From assembly GCA_030248225.1 (NCBI GenBank), contig JASANE010027801.1:62001-126000 (forward strand): DNA of 64,000 nt. The letters are read 5' to 3'. The DNA is from Trileptium ribeirensis (taxonomy: Eukaryota; Nematoda; Enoplea; Enoplida; Thoracostomopsidae). Under the pieces are notes generated by a model that saw nothing but the letters and a program-made list of their open reading frames with translations, was not told the DNA's origin and made no database searches. The translations under genes and the position numbers were made by a program. Shown piece after piece: positions 50,701 to 61,014 of this stretch (position 1 is its first letter; every line of letters starts with the position of its first letter).

Positions 50701-53193
50701 TTTTGCACAGTTGACCAGGACTCAAAAATATTATCTTGAACTTTGTCTACATACTAAGTAGATTGCGCGGCGAGTGGAAATGTAAAGCTGTTGCTAGTCT
50801 GCTCTAAGTGACTTTTTATTTGACAATTTAGGGTCCTCAGTCCCTGTAGAAAAGGGAAAACAACACAATACAGCAATATTTTATGAATAACGTTACGGCC
50901 ATTTCCATCATATAACAAAACCCACAGCACCCTTTATTTCTTCCTGGAGTTATGACAAAAGGAAGCTTCCGAAATTTGTCGATCCCGCCATTAAAAATTA
51001 GAATTTCAAGAACATTTCATCCCACAAAGCATGCCGCCTGAGATGCATAAAACAAATACATTTATAGCTTTCGTCATACGCGGCAGCCCTATGGAAGACT
51101 TGCTACATAATTCATTTATCGTTTGTAGACAAGAATTTTCAAAAAATATAGTTCATTACATTGTTGGCATATACTACAAATAAAAGCTTCCTCCCCAAGT
51201 CACCCGTATTCCATTATATACAATAAATTATAGTACAATCTATATGGAATAATCATTGTGTTCTGCTGCTGTCAGTATATAAGCCTAAGAGTTGAAAATG
51301 TATTTTTTTAGATTTCGGCACAAGATGGGTTAAGGCTGGAGGTTAACATGAGCCACTGAACTCGTCGAATAGGCTAGTTTTGTGACTCGAGGATCCGGTA
51401 CCGGTAAGGAACTATATACGGGTCATGGGACCCTCCGAACGGCACTACTCACATTTGAGCCTCAGGAGTAATTTAACATGTTAAGTCCATTGGAGTGGTT
51501 AATTTTCATCTCTGGTAATCCGATAAGGTGCTAGAACGGGTCGCGGTACCCTCAGAAAACCACCACTCAAATAGAGGCCTCAAGTGTCCAGAAATTAAAA
51601 AATGAAGTTTGCCTGCTATGATGTAAATGGACTACTATGATGTAAATGGACTCGCTGAGTCTATTCGAGCCATTAATTTTTGGATCCGATATTCCAAAAC
51701 AAGGGGCTACGGGAGTCGGGGTACCCTCGGATGAGCAACACTCCTATAACAGCCTCAGGGGTGAAGAAATTGAAAAAAATTTAAATTATTATCATGTAAG
51801 GCAGTTGGGCAGATTTAGTCGATTGGACTGGTTGGTTTTCGGCTCCAAGGTTTCAGTACGGAACCAGTGGTATTTTTATTTTAACAAAATCTCATAACTA
51901 CAACATAGTTCAACTGATATCAATAGTGACCTGATCTGCCCACAGCATTCCGTAAGATGGGGAGAGGGAACTCCAGGGGCCCCACAAGTTCATTCCCGGG
52001 CGAAATTTCATAGTGGAGCGACAAGATTGCTTTAACATGGCACATATTTCCATGCACTTTTACTTTCGTACAAGTATTTTCAGGCTATGAAACGATGCTT
52101 TAGCAATATAATGGTAATCAATGTTTAACATTTTGCATACAGAAATCATAAATTTCAAGACACAAAAAATTTTGTATTCAGTTTACATGGGGGAAATCTC
52201 ACAAAGATAAGTGAATTGGAAGGTGGGGGTTCCACTGTGCATAAGCCAGCTTACTAAATACATCTTTATTATTACTCTAAATCGTGAAAATTTGCACGGC
52301 ATAAGCTAACATTGTAAAACTATTGTTTTATACTTTACCGGGCACCGATTTTAAGGGCATTAGCGATCTTTGTGAAAATACAAAAAACAAATTTTCTGTT
52401 TTTCGGAGGGGTTCTCGGGACGTTTAGTCCAAACCGCGCGTTGTCACCCTCATTTTGTTTGTTAGACATATGAAATTCAATTCATTTTCAAAAAAACCAA
52501 AAGCAGAGGTAAATATGCCATAACAGGTGTAAGGGATGAATACTTTGACGCCTGGAAAGCAGAAAATAACAAAGAATGTTGTGAAATCTGAGGTCAATTT
52601 TCAAATATGAAGACATTTGATGATGTCACCACCAGTAAATGATTCGGGGTTTAGAAATCGAAAAAATAAAGTTAGTCGCATACTGTAATTTAACCGGCTG
52701 AGTCGGAGTGGCTGGATTCGTGCCCCGAGGTTTCGATAAGGAGCTATGGGGGAGGGATGGCAGGTTACCTTCCGAAGGGCATCATTCCTAGCCTCATCGG
52801 TATAGAAATAAAAAAAATTATGTTAGTCTCATATAAGGTAATCTAACCCGCTGAGTCGATTGCAGTGCTTGAATAAAATAAATTTTGAGATAAGGTATTT
52901 GGCAGATGTGTTCCAACAGTCCATAAATTGAAAAACAGATGTGACGGTACGGTGCGAAGTTTTGCTAGGTTCGTCATGCATATATAATAGATGCTCACAA
53001 GAGTTTACCAGATTGACGATAGCTACCACAAGCCATAGGTAATAGATACTACACTAGTAATACTATTAAGTTTATTCCCAACCTGTTTGATATAAGCAAC
53101 TGCTTCACTTATGTTCTTCGCTTCCTTCAATCGTTTCTTTTTTTTCTGAAGTTTTCGCCAGTTTCCAGAAGAGGGTTTACGATAACGCATCAT
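35313..53193 (-). CDS. SPOUT1: SPOUT1 (C9orf114/CENP-32-like) methyltransferase
   Basis: Six minus-strand exons join in frame: 53193-53083, 45974-45860, 45236-45087, 44282-44157, 42543-42411 and 35781-35313, giving 367 residues against about 376 in human SPOUT1. The N-terminus is basic and coiled (NWRKLQKKKKRLKEAKN). The SPOUT domain then shows TLSIALPGSIIDNAQSPELR, AAAIFCVDEIVIFDE, LLEYLECPQYLRKALFP, GLMNPLDASHHVR, LEPGIRVTV and GLYWGYRVR. The knotted SAM-binding region follows: YDLTVGTSERG, HVIVVFGGLGGLE and CPNQGSKTIRTEEAI. The family is a putative RNA methyltransferase, and the human protein is linked to kinetochores and centrosomes. The start is ATG-ATG at 53193-53188; an untranslated exon upstream is possible. 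Introns 1 and 5 are 7.1 and 6.6 kb. Intron 2 carries duplicated pieces of exon 3, and intron 5 a dead retrotransposon. Confidence 0.95.
36482..37260 (-). pseudogene. Reverse transcriptase, C-terminal half, decayed
   Basis: It resumes with LGPALVLLYINDIVN, then the catalytic motif KLFADDVKLY, the thumb-like NALNRIEIWSREWQLSISAPK and KCQVLYIG. After frame breaks come CNHCKDLGITMSENLKF and RIFTRAGLEMVSYNDRVRHL. The order fits CR1/L2-type elements. FADD is intact, but the frame is broken downstream. Confidence 0.82.
37262..39040. mobile_element. Insertion splitting the CR1-like element
   Basis: The reverse transcriptase reads SSGLPEGSILG up to about 39038 and continues with GPALVLLYINDI at about 37257. 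The roughly 1.78 kb between is foreign to it. The insertion contains a plus-strand retrotransposon tail (38175-38406) and five copies of a G-run followed by ctacat. No clean target-site duplication was found, so it may be composite. Confidence 0.65.
38175..38406 (+). pseudogene. Non-LTR reverse transcriptase C-terminal fragment
   Basis: The frame reads GPRYLTDNLQLCDSERL, ADRSFNSFGCFGPAIWNELP, ISLRSCDSLLVFRKELKSLL and FRDAYN, then stop. The pattern of a GPAIWNELP segment followed by FRKELKSLLF is the usual C-terminus of L2/CR1-like elements. Upstream in the same frame is only G-rich repeat sequence. Orientation is opposite to the surrounding element. Confidence 0.75.
39040..39679 (-). pseudogene. 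Reverse transcriptase, N-terminal half, decayed
   Basis: Minus strand: SHSPNGLTHYFFRQIRDS, FSDIWLRADITAVHKK, then a stop, DPSNYRPISLVSNVCKVVER, HLKPFFKQHDLIAPNQHGFV and KKSTETQLHET. It then continues through SVKTNSTVSSRRTVSSGLPE to the insertion at about 39040. The order matches the fingers and palm of CR1-like enzymes. Confidence 0.82.
40330..40924 (-). pseudogene. Apurinic-type endonuclease of CR1-like element, decayed
   Basis: It starts LKCKYFNAHSLCNKMNELQ, followed by VITVTETWLHNDAPDS, RRGWGVAIHVSEYLKF, RFACAYRPPN and VVILGDFNFPHVD. The expected Trp after HVD is TGA, and another stop follows ILDLILTNSSMTVSGID. GDFNFPHVD is the catalytic Asp/Asn motif of the endonuclease. Confidence 0.85.
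42411..42543 (-). CDS. SPOUT1: SPOUT1 exon 5
   Basis: The acceptor gatttag ends at 42544 and the donor gtaagt lies below 42411. It encodes DASHHVRAFDMDASYREAVT, LNRPPKPGKGGYVNGGL and TKDIMIDR, matching human DSPHHMR, DRPTPPGQGSFVNCG and KIDK segments in order. Confidence 0.95.
44157..44282 (-). CDS. SPOUT1: SPOUT1 exon 4
   Basis: The acceptor cgttttgaag ends at 44283 and the donor gttagt lies below 44157. It encodes AQNCNVALAKLLEYLECPQY, LRKALFP and YVGLMNPL plus one base. LEYLECPQYLRK is nearly invariant in SPOUT1 proteins. Confidence 0.95.
45087..45236 (-). CDS. SPOUT1: SPOUT1 exon 3
   Basis: The acceptor gtttcag ends at 45237 and the donor gtgagt lies below 45087. It encodes ALPGSIIDNAQSPELRVYLA, GQIGRAAAIFCVDEIVIFDE and SATLSEHDKLC. 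Its first half has two degenerate upstream copies (45301-45515). Confidence 0.95.
45301..45515 (-). repeat. Two partial duplicates of SPOUT1 exon 3 start
   Basis: The exon 3 start with its intron flank is repeated at +136 and again at about +148 bases. Copy 2 (about 45305-45372) keeps the tttcag acceptor and reads ALPGSIINNAQSTELRV. Copy 3 (about 45447-45512) has lost the acceptor and reads DGSIIDNTQSLELRV. Neither continues into the AIFCVDEIV half. Both lie upstream of the real exon in transcription order, within intron 2. Confidence 0.88.
45860..45974 (-). CDS. SPOUT1: SPOUT1 exon 2
   Basis: The acceptor cattttag ends at 45975 and the donor gtacat lies below 45860. It encodes a low-complexity polar linker (KVELTSHVDTVQNSPADIQ, then SCSGRNWTLSI), with WTLSI aligning to human YTLSV just before ALPGS. 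The length of 115 bases gives phases that fit exons 1 and 3. Confidence 0.88.
47420..47800 (+). repeat. Array related to the 5.7-6.3 kb repeat
   Basis: gctgaatacaatggtattgc near 47455 and gctgaatacgatggtaatac near 47765 match the gctgaatacaacgatttg units of the first locus. The intervening ttattgcgagatacgaacg and ttattgcgaggtgtgagcg segments repeat 165-170 bases apart. The flanking 47.05-47.4 kb also resembles 5.28-5.6 kb in outline, so a longer element may be shared. Confidence 0.55.
48365..48465. repeat. CCGGAA-family repeat, copy 1
   Basis: attccggtttcgcaatggtt plus ttgcttttatgaag and ttttcggcggac parallel attccggttccgatatggtt at 50360. The GC-rich repeated word ccggaacc seen in the later copies is partly lost here. 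Confidence 0.5.
49250..49445. repeat. CCGGAA-family repeat, copy 2
   Basis: It contains accggaacggtcc, two cctggtattc words about 45 bases apart, and agccggagccggaacctag. It is part of a low-complexity family built on ccggaacc. Confidence 0.55.
50355..50455. repeat. CCGGAA-family repeat, copy 3
   Basis: It contains attccggttccgatatgg, ccggagccgcaaccgg and gccggaaccggaattccgg, which can form hairpins with itself. It is the best-preserved copy of the family. Confidence 0.6.
51340..52860. repeat. Family of ~150-bp repeats in two blocks
   Basis: Block 1 (51340-51900) has about four units and block 2 (52660-52860) about one and a half. The shared order is gctgagtcgattgg, then ggctccgaggtttcg-like sequence, aaggagctac, ggggtaccctcgga, cactcctat, gcctcaggggt, gaaattgaaaaaa. 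About 750 bases of AT-rich DNA separate the blocks. Confidence 0.75.
53083..53193 (-). CDS. SPOUT1: SPOUT1 exon 1 with start codon
   Basis: ATG-ATG at 53193-53188 begins MMRYRKPSSGNWRKLQKKKK; the exon ends AVAYIKQ before the donor gttggg. The WRK followed by a Lys-rich helix matches the human SPOUT1 N-terminus (WRKWKQQKKEEKK) in type. The exon is exactly 37 codons and joins exon 2 in phase 0. It is less certain than the others because this region is poorly conserved. Confidence 0.75.
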
Positions 53194-54633
53194 GTGAAAC
53201 GAAAAAAGTATATTGCACAACTGAAATGACATAAATGATTTAGGAATTGGACGTAAATGTATCCAATGTAGGTTGTACTGTATCATAACTAGTCTACATA
53301 ACTATTAAAACTACTGAGAAGAAAGAAAGCGTGTCTAGAGAGGCTATGCTCAAGAACTACTTCGATGTTCCAAACTTCCTAAGAGTAGATCAAAGTTTCA
53401 GGAAGGCACAAACATCAGGGATATTTTCACCACAATAAAAACCCACAAAAGATAGTTTATATTTCTTTCTTTAATGAAAAACCGATAACATTCGTGATTT
53501 AAAATTCACAAAGTTCAAAAACAATGTACTTTCAAAAATTATTTTCAGCCTTGTAAGCACCATCACTTACCGTATTGGATGCATGCCAATACGATTTTTT
53601 CACTTTATTCTTCAACCTCTAGAACCTATAGGCTCATTCTAGTCTTTTAAGTACGACTACACTTGAGCAATGCTAAATTTAAAATTTTAAGCCCCTTTTA
53701 GTTGCATGGGTAACGAAATACTCACGGTAGCACTAAAATCGTTGTGTTTAACATAATAACACAATTAAAATCTATTTTTCACACCCTCAAGAAAAAATCG
53801 CTCGATCAAAAATTTAATCTTATAGCTATAAAACGGCAGTTTCACTAAAGATGTCATAGAACAGTCATATCTACCGCTCAGACCACTCTGGTTGACAAGA
53901 TATTATACCTTCAGTTTAGATCCAATGCCTCCAAGAATGTGCCTGACACAACTGAACAGCGGACTGTGGAAAACTTCGGTTTTTGTTCGTAATGCTAAAA
54001 ACCACAAGGTTAGACCGTGTATGACATACATAACAAAACAACCCTATTAAAACGAACTGTGCAAACGTGATGCATCAACAAGAAATAATATTTCCCGGTT
54101 CAATGCTATTCGGCTTGACCGAGTAGATTCCGCCCTTTATTTTCGACAAATAAATGTTCGACTAGAAGTTCTTTGTCAAATCCGGGCGCGATAGGTCCCA
54201 ATCATCGTAAATGTGGACTACCGCAGTATACTATTCGCGCTCAATTTCCGGCATCCTTGCGATGTCGTTGAATTGTAGATTGCAAAGCGCCGCGCCATTT
54301 TTGATAAAGAAAGTAGCGACTGAACGGTGTATCAAATTGGTAAGTTTTTCGACGGTCCAGTGCCCATGCTATAATACGAGTTGAGATTCCAATCAATGGA
54401 ACTGCAATTACAGATTTAGATTAAGATAACCGAATTAACTACAAATCCTTGTGAACCATAAACACTGAGTAATCTTCGGCGTTGCCTCCGAAATATTTGA
54501 ATCCGGTGTTATTACACCACTTTGGGGTTTGGATTGCGCTACCGAACCGTACAGATTTAATATTTTGAAAAAGGACCTCGACTACCCGAAATAACCGATT
54601 GAATTCGGTCCCGGTGATATCAGTCGCGGATTT

Positions 54634-55118
54634 TTATAAGAACGAAATCCCCGACGCTAAAGGTTTGCTTTTGGGTATTGCGGTCGAAATATTGATTGTA
54701 ATTTGACTACGCGATGGAGAGACGACGCGATACTTGCTCCCAGGCCTTTGAAAGTTTTTCGACCAATTGAAGCGTATCCCTAGTCCGTCGCTGTGTGCAT
54801 ATGCGGATATAAGTAAATCCGGATCCCCGATAAAGAACGGCGTTTGTCCCGTTGATACATGAACCGAGGTGCGGTATGGGAAACGCCTGCGTCCCGAAGC
54901 CCTGCTGTAAGGGTCTGGTGTCAGAGTTCGACCAGAGAATTCGCCTGAGTGGTGGTGGGGCGCGAAGTATACTTTTTGATTCCGATTTGCCCTAGCTTCT
55001 TCGTGAAATCTTCCGATGTATACCATGGCCCTTGATGCGATTTGGGCCATATCTGAAGTGTGCGCAAGGTAGACAGGCATCGATGAATTCCTGTATATCT
55101 ACCGTCATGTTCGATCAA
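54634..55118 (-). pseudogene. Ty3-type integrase remnant
   Basis: Two minus-strand frames overlap. One reads MIEHDGRYTGIHRC, IWPKSHQGPWYTSEDFTKKL and TSRPTTTQANSLVE, resembling the core ending in the N-G-x-x-E region. The other ends RFPYRTSVHVSTGQTPFFIG, the usual YNTSVHxSTGxSPFxL motif of Ty3/gypsy integrases. Frameshifts separate them. Confidence 0.75.
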
Positions 55119-56118
55119 AAAAATTACGGGTCATTTTTGTATAAATCTTGTCGAATCCTAAGTGACCACCATACTTGGTGTTTTGATACTGTTTTGCGTG
55201 CGCTGCAGGTCCTATGACACTAAGAATTGAAATTTCCAAGATTCTCCGTTGCCAGGCAAATTTTTTCTTTTTCCTTGATACAAAACGTTACCAAAAACCT
55301 AGAACTTCGTGTTGGTGGTAATGTGTCGGCCAGCATTTTGTTTTAAAGAATGCAATACTTGACCGCTTTGAGCTTTGAGTCGCGCTCTTGGGCGAACAGT
55401 GTCCTTATCTCAAGGCATGTCAAGACGAATATAAGTCGAGTACATATCGTGGGCGGAAATTTAGGATTTCTTGGGCCGATTGACTTCTTCGAATGCATTG
55501 TTCGAGCCAGTAGTGCCTTCGTATATTTGGGCAATCTGTTTATTGTTATTATTGCTACTTGCAGTTGCTTGTGATTGCACCGTGTCGTTTGGCTCCTGTT
55601 GAGCACATTGGTGTCGGTTACCCGGCCTACATGGCAATATCCTGAGCTCAATAGCTAATGGCTCAATCCCTCCATTTGTGCAGCTTTCGCCACTAATCTC
55701 ACAATGAGTGTCAGGTCTTTATTAGCCTACATTTTGCTGATGTGCTATGAGCCTTTTTGCTCTTATTGGGTTGCTCGAGGGTTGGAAATTTTAGATTGTT
55801 ACGTGTTTGTATGGGACCCGCATCATCAATTCGGCGCCAGGCTTTATGGTCAACTATAGGAGTACTATGTTGTGATAAAGTTCGGTTGTTTTGCTCGCTT
55901 ATCTGAACCCCTGGCTCGATATCGCGGACATTTCCATGGCGCCGAGGTCGGCCAAAATACGATTCACTAAGGTCCTGGTCAAAATTTTCCAACCGGTCCC
56001 GAGAGTGTTTTGTGTCTCGAGACTGACAGTGTACTCGCTTTGTGTTTGCTCAACATCCTGCCCAAAATTTGTTTCGAATTCGTTAACCGTTTCATCCGTT
56101 ACAATAGTTATCACCGGA

Positions 56119-56499
56119 TTATAAAATTGTACCTGTGTATCGTATTGATACCTGACTGCGATGACCGAATTGTAATCCAGCTATTTCTTTATCAATGTTG
56201 ACTTCTTCGAACAATTTTGCGATTTGAGTACGGCGACTTTTTACGATGACTTTCGTCGTTGAAGCATGTCGACTTAAGCGTTGAAGCACCTGACTGATAT
56301 CAAACAAATCATCCCAGTATGTGGTTGAAAAAAATATAATGTCATACAAATAGCGTAAGAACAGTTCAAGTAGCGCGCCAGCTAATACTAAATGCATCAT
56401 GCGTTGAAATGTAGCTGGGGCGTTTGTATGCCGAAATGACATGACTTTTAATTCGAATAAGCCGTCCAGATAAATAAAGGAGGTTTTTGTAGGCTTCAC
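56119..56499 (-). pseudogene. Ty3-type reverse transcriptase fragment, catalytic site changed
   Basis: It reads KTSFIYLDGLFELKVMSF, TNAPATFQRMMHLVLAGAL, then LRYLYDIIFFSTTYWDDL. The active-site box expected as YLDD is YLYD here, so one catalytic aspartate is lost. The fragment covers only the palm. Confidence 0.85.
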
Positions 56500-57686
56500 G
56501 CATGGCTATTTTATATGCAAAATAGTACCCTGAACGCATTTCGAGGGGTGAAAAATACTTGGCTCTGTTGAGCGAATATATCGTTTTGCCTATGACAGCA
56601 AATGGGAAGCTATCCTATCCTTTTTCGTGATTGAATTTAGCTCGCAATAGTCTACGCAACATCACTTAAACCCATCTTATTTCTGTGTTAGCAACATAGG
56701 CGAGGCTCACGGCTGAATTACCTCTGAATTATTCGTTCGTTAAGCATTTCCTGTACTTGACGCAATGCCTCAGTTCTATCTCAAAATGATAGCTTATGCA
56801 ACGGTAACTGCATGGGTTTTTCAATTGTGGTTTCGATCCTATATGCGACTCAGGCACTGACTGCAGATCAGTTTTCTCTTCCAGAACACGTCGCGATAGC
56901 TAAATAAACTGTAGCTTGATATAGCTTACCAAACTCATCAGTGTTTGCAGTGTTTAACTGCACGTTGGTTGGTAATTCAAATGAATCCATGTGCTCTGAC
57001 TGACAATTTGATCGCGCAAGCGTTGAACGTCCACCCGACGTTGCTCCTTTCGGGCTTCGGCAAAATCTGAATCTTGTGCGGCGCTCCAGTGTGCGATCCT
57101 GATGTCATTTTCCTCATAAAAAGACCGTGGACAATTATGGCAACGCTTTGATCTGCTGTCGATTTGTGATTCCTTTGCGTCCGCGTTTGGTCCTTTCCAG
57201 GGGAATTTTGTCCGTGACTGAAAATTTGCAAATACGAATTTTTCGTGTATATTCGATAGAATTTTTAATATTGTTTCGTATCTTGTTCTTACGTGCCCAA
57301 ATCGAAGTCGTTTTTGATCGGATTGTTACTTTCCAATTTGCTTAATCAGGGACCATGCCAAAATATCGTAAAAAGTTGTGACGAAATTTGTTATATCAAA
57401 CCGCAGTTCTTAAAAAGTATAACTCGGATTTTTCGTACTGTGTTCTGACTCAAAATCAAAATAATTAGCGCTTTTTTCACAAATCATGACACTAAAAGGC
57501 ACTGGTTTTGTGTTTCGAGGAGATGTAAATGTTCAAAATCTTTTTGATATATACCATCGCTTATGATTTTTATTTGCGAGCCCCAATCGATTAGTCCCAC
57601 ACTAAACATCGGTTATCGATATCACATCGATGTAAAGCATTGGTATTCGGGCCCTCATACGGTCCAAATTCCTGTACTTGACCAAC

Positions 57687-58140
57687 TTAAGGCTGGAGAG
57701 CTTGGCCTTGATTGCCTGCTGTAGCCTGCCCCCGTATGAGTTGTCGCCATTGTACACGATCAGATGCTAGGTCGCTTATGATTGCTTGGTTATTCCTGCT
57801 CCAATTTACTGAGCCGTATGTGTCCTTCAGGAAGTGTAGGTCTTTAGTGGTGAGGCTGTCCCACGTTCGTTTAGGAGCGTTTCTTGTGCAGCGCCAGTCA
57901 TCAGGTTTGGGGTTTCTCCATAGGGAACCACATAGGCGGTTTTCCGGCATTCTCGCAGCGTGCCCAAGCCAACGTAGACGGCGTAGCTTGATTGATGAGT
58001 CGATGGTAGGTTGGTGGTTGCACATTTCACGGATACGCACATTTTGGATTCGCTGTACTCTTGAGACGCCAAGGATGGTACGGAGGGCATACATTTGGAA
58101 ATACTTGACCAACGTTCATTCGAACTGGGTTGACTCCAGC
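57687..58140 (-). pseudogene. Non-LTR (RTE-like) reverse transcriptase tail
   Basis: Minus strand: YFQMYALRTILGVSRVQRIQ, CNHQPTIDSSIKLRRLRWLG, HAARMPENRLCGSLW and KRTWDSLTTKDLHFLK. The RRLRWLGHxxRMP motif and the following W-D-K pattern are typical of the C-terminal region of RTE-like and related retrotransposons. The reverse transcriptase core is absent. Confidence 0.8.
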
Positions 58141-58494
58141 TATTACCTATCTGGGTCAACCAAATTTGGAGTCGTTAACTCAATAGGAGTTGAGTGCCTC
58201 TGTGTTATTTCACTTTACTGTTAATGCAGTAGTTCGCTGTTTCTTATGTCGCGTTGTAGACTTGGAAATCCCACGCTGAGGTAGTGGCTCCTGCTGATGA
58301 TTTCCTGCGGCTCTTTGGAGACAGTTTGACCAACGGCGTGCCTAAATCCGTAAGCCATTTCTCTCTGAGGCACAATTCTTTTACCGGAAATTCTGAGGCA
58401 CAATTCTTTTACCGGAAACTCTGAAGCACAAAATACCAGAAACTTCGTTGATTCAGTTCTGAATACTAAGTCGGCTACTAGCGCTCTATACTAA

Positions 58495-60095
58495 GAGTTG
58501 GTACGTATGGTCTCCGGACGGTTGACCCACCACATTTATTTAATTGCCTTGGCATAGTGTCTTAGAATTACGCTAATTACGTGCCAGTTATATTAATGTG
58601 CCCGTATCCGACTACTCTCTAGTTTCTCTACAATTTTCCGGCCCCCGGCATTCAGAAGACAATCGTGCCAATAAATTCGTCACCCTTGACACAAACTCGC
58701 CCTTGGTATACTCACGTAACTTTCTTCACAATTAAACTCCACTGGAATTGCTCAGACTAAAGGTTATTTACTTTGGAACCACTATGGGAGGACCGTTATA
58801 GTTTAGTTAACGCTCGTGCTCAACTATGCCACTCTAAAGCCAGTTTTTATAAGGAAAATAATATTACTAATTTAATTTTATTTAGGTATTAAAGTACCAA
58901 TTGTGTCGTGTTTCAAACCAGAACGTTAATTCTTTAACCAGGAAAACGACCAATCAATGTTCACCAAGAACTCGCGTAATTCTTACACATATAATATCAC
59001 TCGAAATAAGAAATAAGCCATAGACAAGCCATGAACCATGCTACAACATTAACTAACAAAGCTATATATACGTTATTGGTTCTCGTCTTCTTGGGAGTAG
59101 GGGTGGACTATAATTTATTATGGCGGCTATCGGATTATTAAATTGGGACGCGATTCTTCACTCGAAGATGTGCGGTCCGTACGCGTGGCCAGTAGTATGC
59201 CGGTGGGCAAATGTAGTGACTTTCTTGGCGCGCGCTATACTCTGTTCTGAATACTTTTTATTTCCTATGGTGTTGCAGCGTGCCTACTTCCATTTTCTCG
59301 GTAATGATTCCGATATTGAGCCAACACAGCCAAGGTTATATTTACTCAAACTTAGTATAATACGCAAGTATTTACTACACACCGGTTTGGGTTCCTGTTA
59401 TTTACGCACCACTATTTGAGCCACTTAAGCCTTTGTACTATGAATACTTCTGCCACTTATGACTTGTCTAGTACGAAGAGATTTGCCACTCAGTTGTAAA
59501 GATACCGTTAGGATTTGACTTAGACTCAATTCGTTTCACTTTGCCTTTTTGTTGAGTGAGCCTTGCTTATACGTCAGTCTCAAGTTTGAGCGCACAATTA
59601 TTCTGAATAAGTTATCTATACTTGTTGATTAGGGCATGTATTAATTAAACCCTCTTGTGAGGTTTGTACGAGACCGCCGGACGGATCGGTCCGCACGTTT
59701 ATTTGAATAACTTAAATTTGCCTTAAATTTACTCTAATAGTTCCTTATGGTTTCCTCTTTTGAGTTTGGTACGTAGTCACCGGGCGGATCGACTCGCACG
59801 TTTATCTCAGTGCCTTAACCTGTTCCTTAGAATTGCGCTATTTAGTTTCCTTAGAGCTACTACTGCCGTACGGATCACTGATAGATCCGGAGTAATTGAT
59901 ATTTATTACTTTCCCTTTTGGGTTGGTACGTAGTCGCCGGACGGATCGACTCGTACGTTTATTTAATTACCTTATCCTAAGGTCTTAGAATTACACTATT
60001 TATGTTCCTTATGTTAACGTTCCGCGCTGCCTGACGGATCAGCTAGGCGCGTGTTATTTCCAGTACGGTTATAGTTTGTTAACGCTCGTGCTCTC
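58495..60095. repeat. Diverged repeat with cggacggatc core
   Basis: Units with ggtacgtagtcgccggacgg plus atcgactcgtacgtttattt occur near 58500, 59660, 59768 and 59925, with shorter pieces near 59873 and 60030. Units also share cttagaattacactattta. The sentence gttatagttt(a)gttaacgctcgtgctc appears at about 58794 and 60067, bracketing the region. The cggac/gtccg words give each unit short dyad symmetry. Confidence 0.7.
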
Positions 60096-60138
60096 TCAAT
60101 TTTAATGTAATAAATAAAGTAAAGTAAATAGAAGGAAT

Positions 60139-60990
60139 AAAGTAAATTAATAATTTAGTCAATAGCTATTTGTGTAGTACCTAGGCTCAACATTAATGAT
60201 TGCACAGTTGGGTTTTAGAATTTGTTGCGATGGCTGCTATCACCAGAACTAGATGCGCAGCCCAGGTTCACCTACATTCGCTTTCATCCATATATTCAAT
60301 CCGTTCAATACAAGCATTAGATTGGAAAAAGCCAGAAACCTTTAAACTTGACCTTTAAAATTCAAATACACAATGTCCTACTAGCTAGGTAATCGTTGAA
60401 ATATAACCAAAGATATAAATCGTAAAAATGATTCGAGTCGTATGCGTCACCACAGAAGATAATTAAGGAACAAAGTCGGCACTAATTCAAATTTCAAAAC
60501 CAGGAAGTGCTGAAGACACCTAACTCGACGACAATATTCACTTTCATCCATATATTCAATAGCTATTTGTGGAATATAATAAGAATAAAGTAAATTAATA
60601 ATTTCGTCAATAGCTATTTGTGTAGTACCTAGGCTCAACATTAATGATTGCACAGTTGGGTTTTAGAATTTGTTGCGATGGCTGCTATCACCAGAACTAG
60701 ATGCGCAGCCCAGGTTCACTTACATTATTTTCATCCATATATTCAATCCGTTCGATACAAGCATTAGATTCGAAAAAGCAGGAAACCTTTAAACTTGACC
60801 TTTAAAATTCAAATACACAATGTCCTACTAGCTCGTAGTTAATCGTTGAAATATAACCAAAGATATAAATCGTAAAAATGATTCGAGTCGTATGCGTCAC
60901 CACAGAAGATAATTAAGGAACAAAGTCGGCACTAATTCAAATTTCAAAACCAGGAAGTGCTGAAGTCACCTAACTCGACGACAATATTCA
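60139..60990 (+). repeat. 448-bp tandem duplication, two copies
   Basis: aaagtaaattaataattt starts at 60139 and again at 60587. The copies match almost base for base over about 400 bases, with a few substitutions and a small insertion (agctcgtagttaatcg versus agctaggtaatcg). The second copy diverges after acaatattca near 60988. Confidence 0.95.
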
Positions 60991-61014
60991 GCTAAGACTG
61001 AACTAAGAAAACAA

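Larger units (their letters stand above)
45975..53082. other. SPOUT1 intron 1 (7.1 kb)
   Basis: No exon of another gene is recognised. It contains a 47 kb array related to the 5.7-6.3 kb repeat, CCGGAA-rich repeat blocks (48.4-50.5 kb) and a 150-bp repeat family (51.3-52.9 kb), each listed separately. ORFs such as 48313-48561 and 49862-50053 have no recognisable domain. Confidence 0.7.
54630..56500 (-). mobile_element. Decayed Ty3/gypsy-type LTR retrotransposon body
   Basis: The minus-strand order is reverse transcriptase (56499-56119), a degraded middle including TLFAQERDSKLKAVKY near 55400, then integrase. This is the Ty3/gypsy order, with integrase after reverse transcriptase. LTRs were not identified. 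All frames are broken. Confidence 0.78.
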
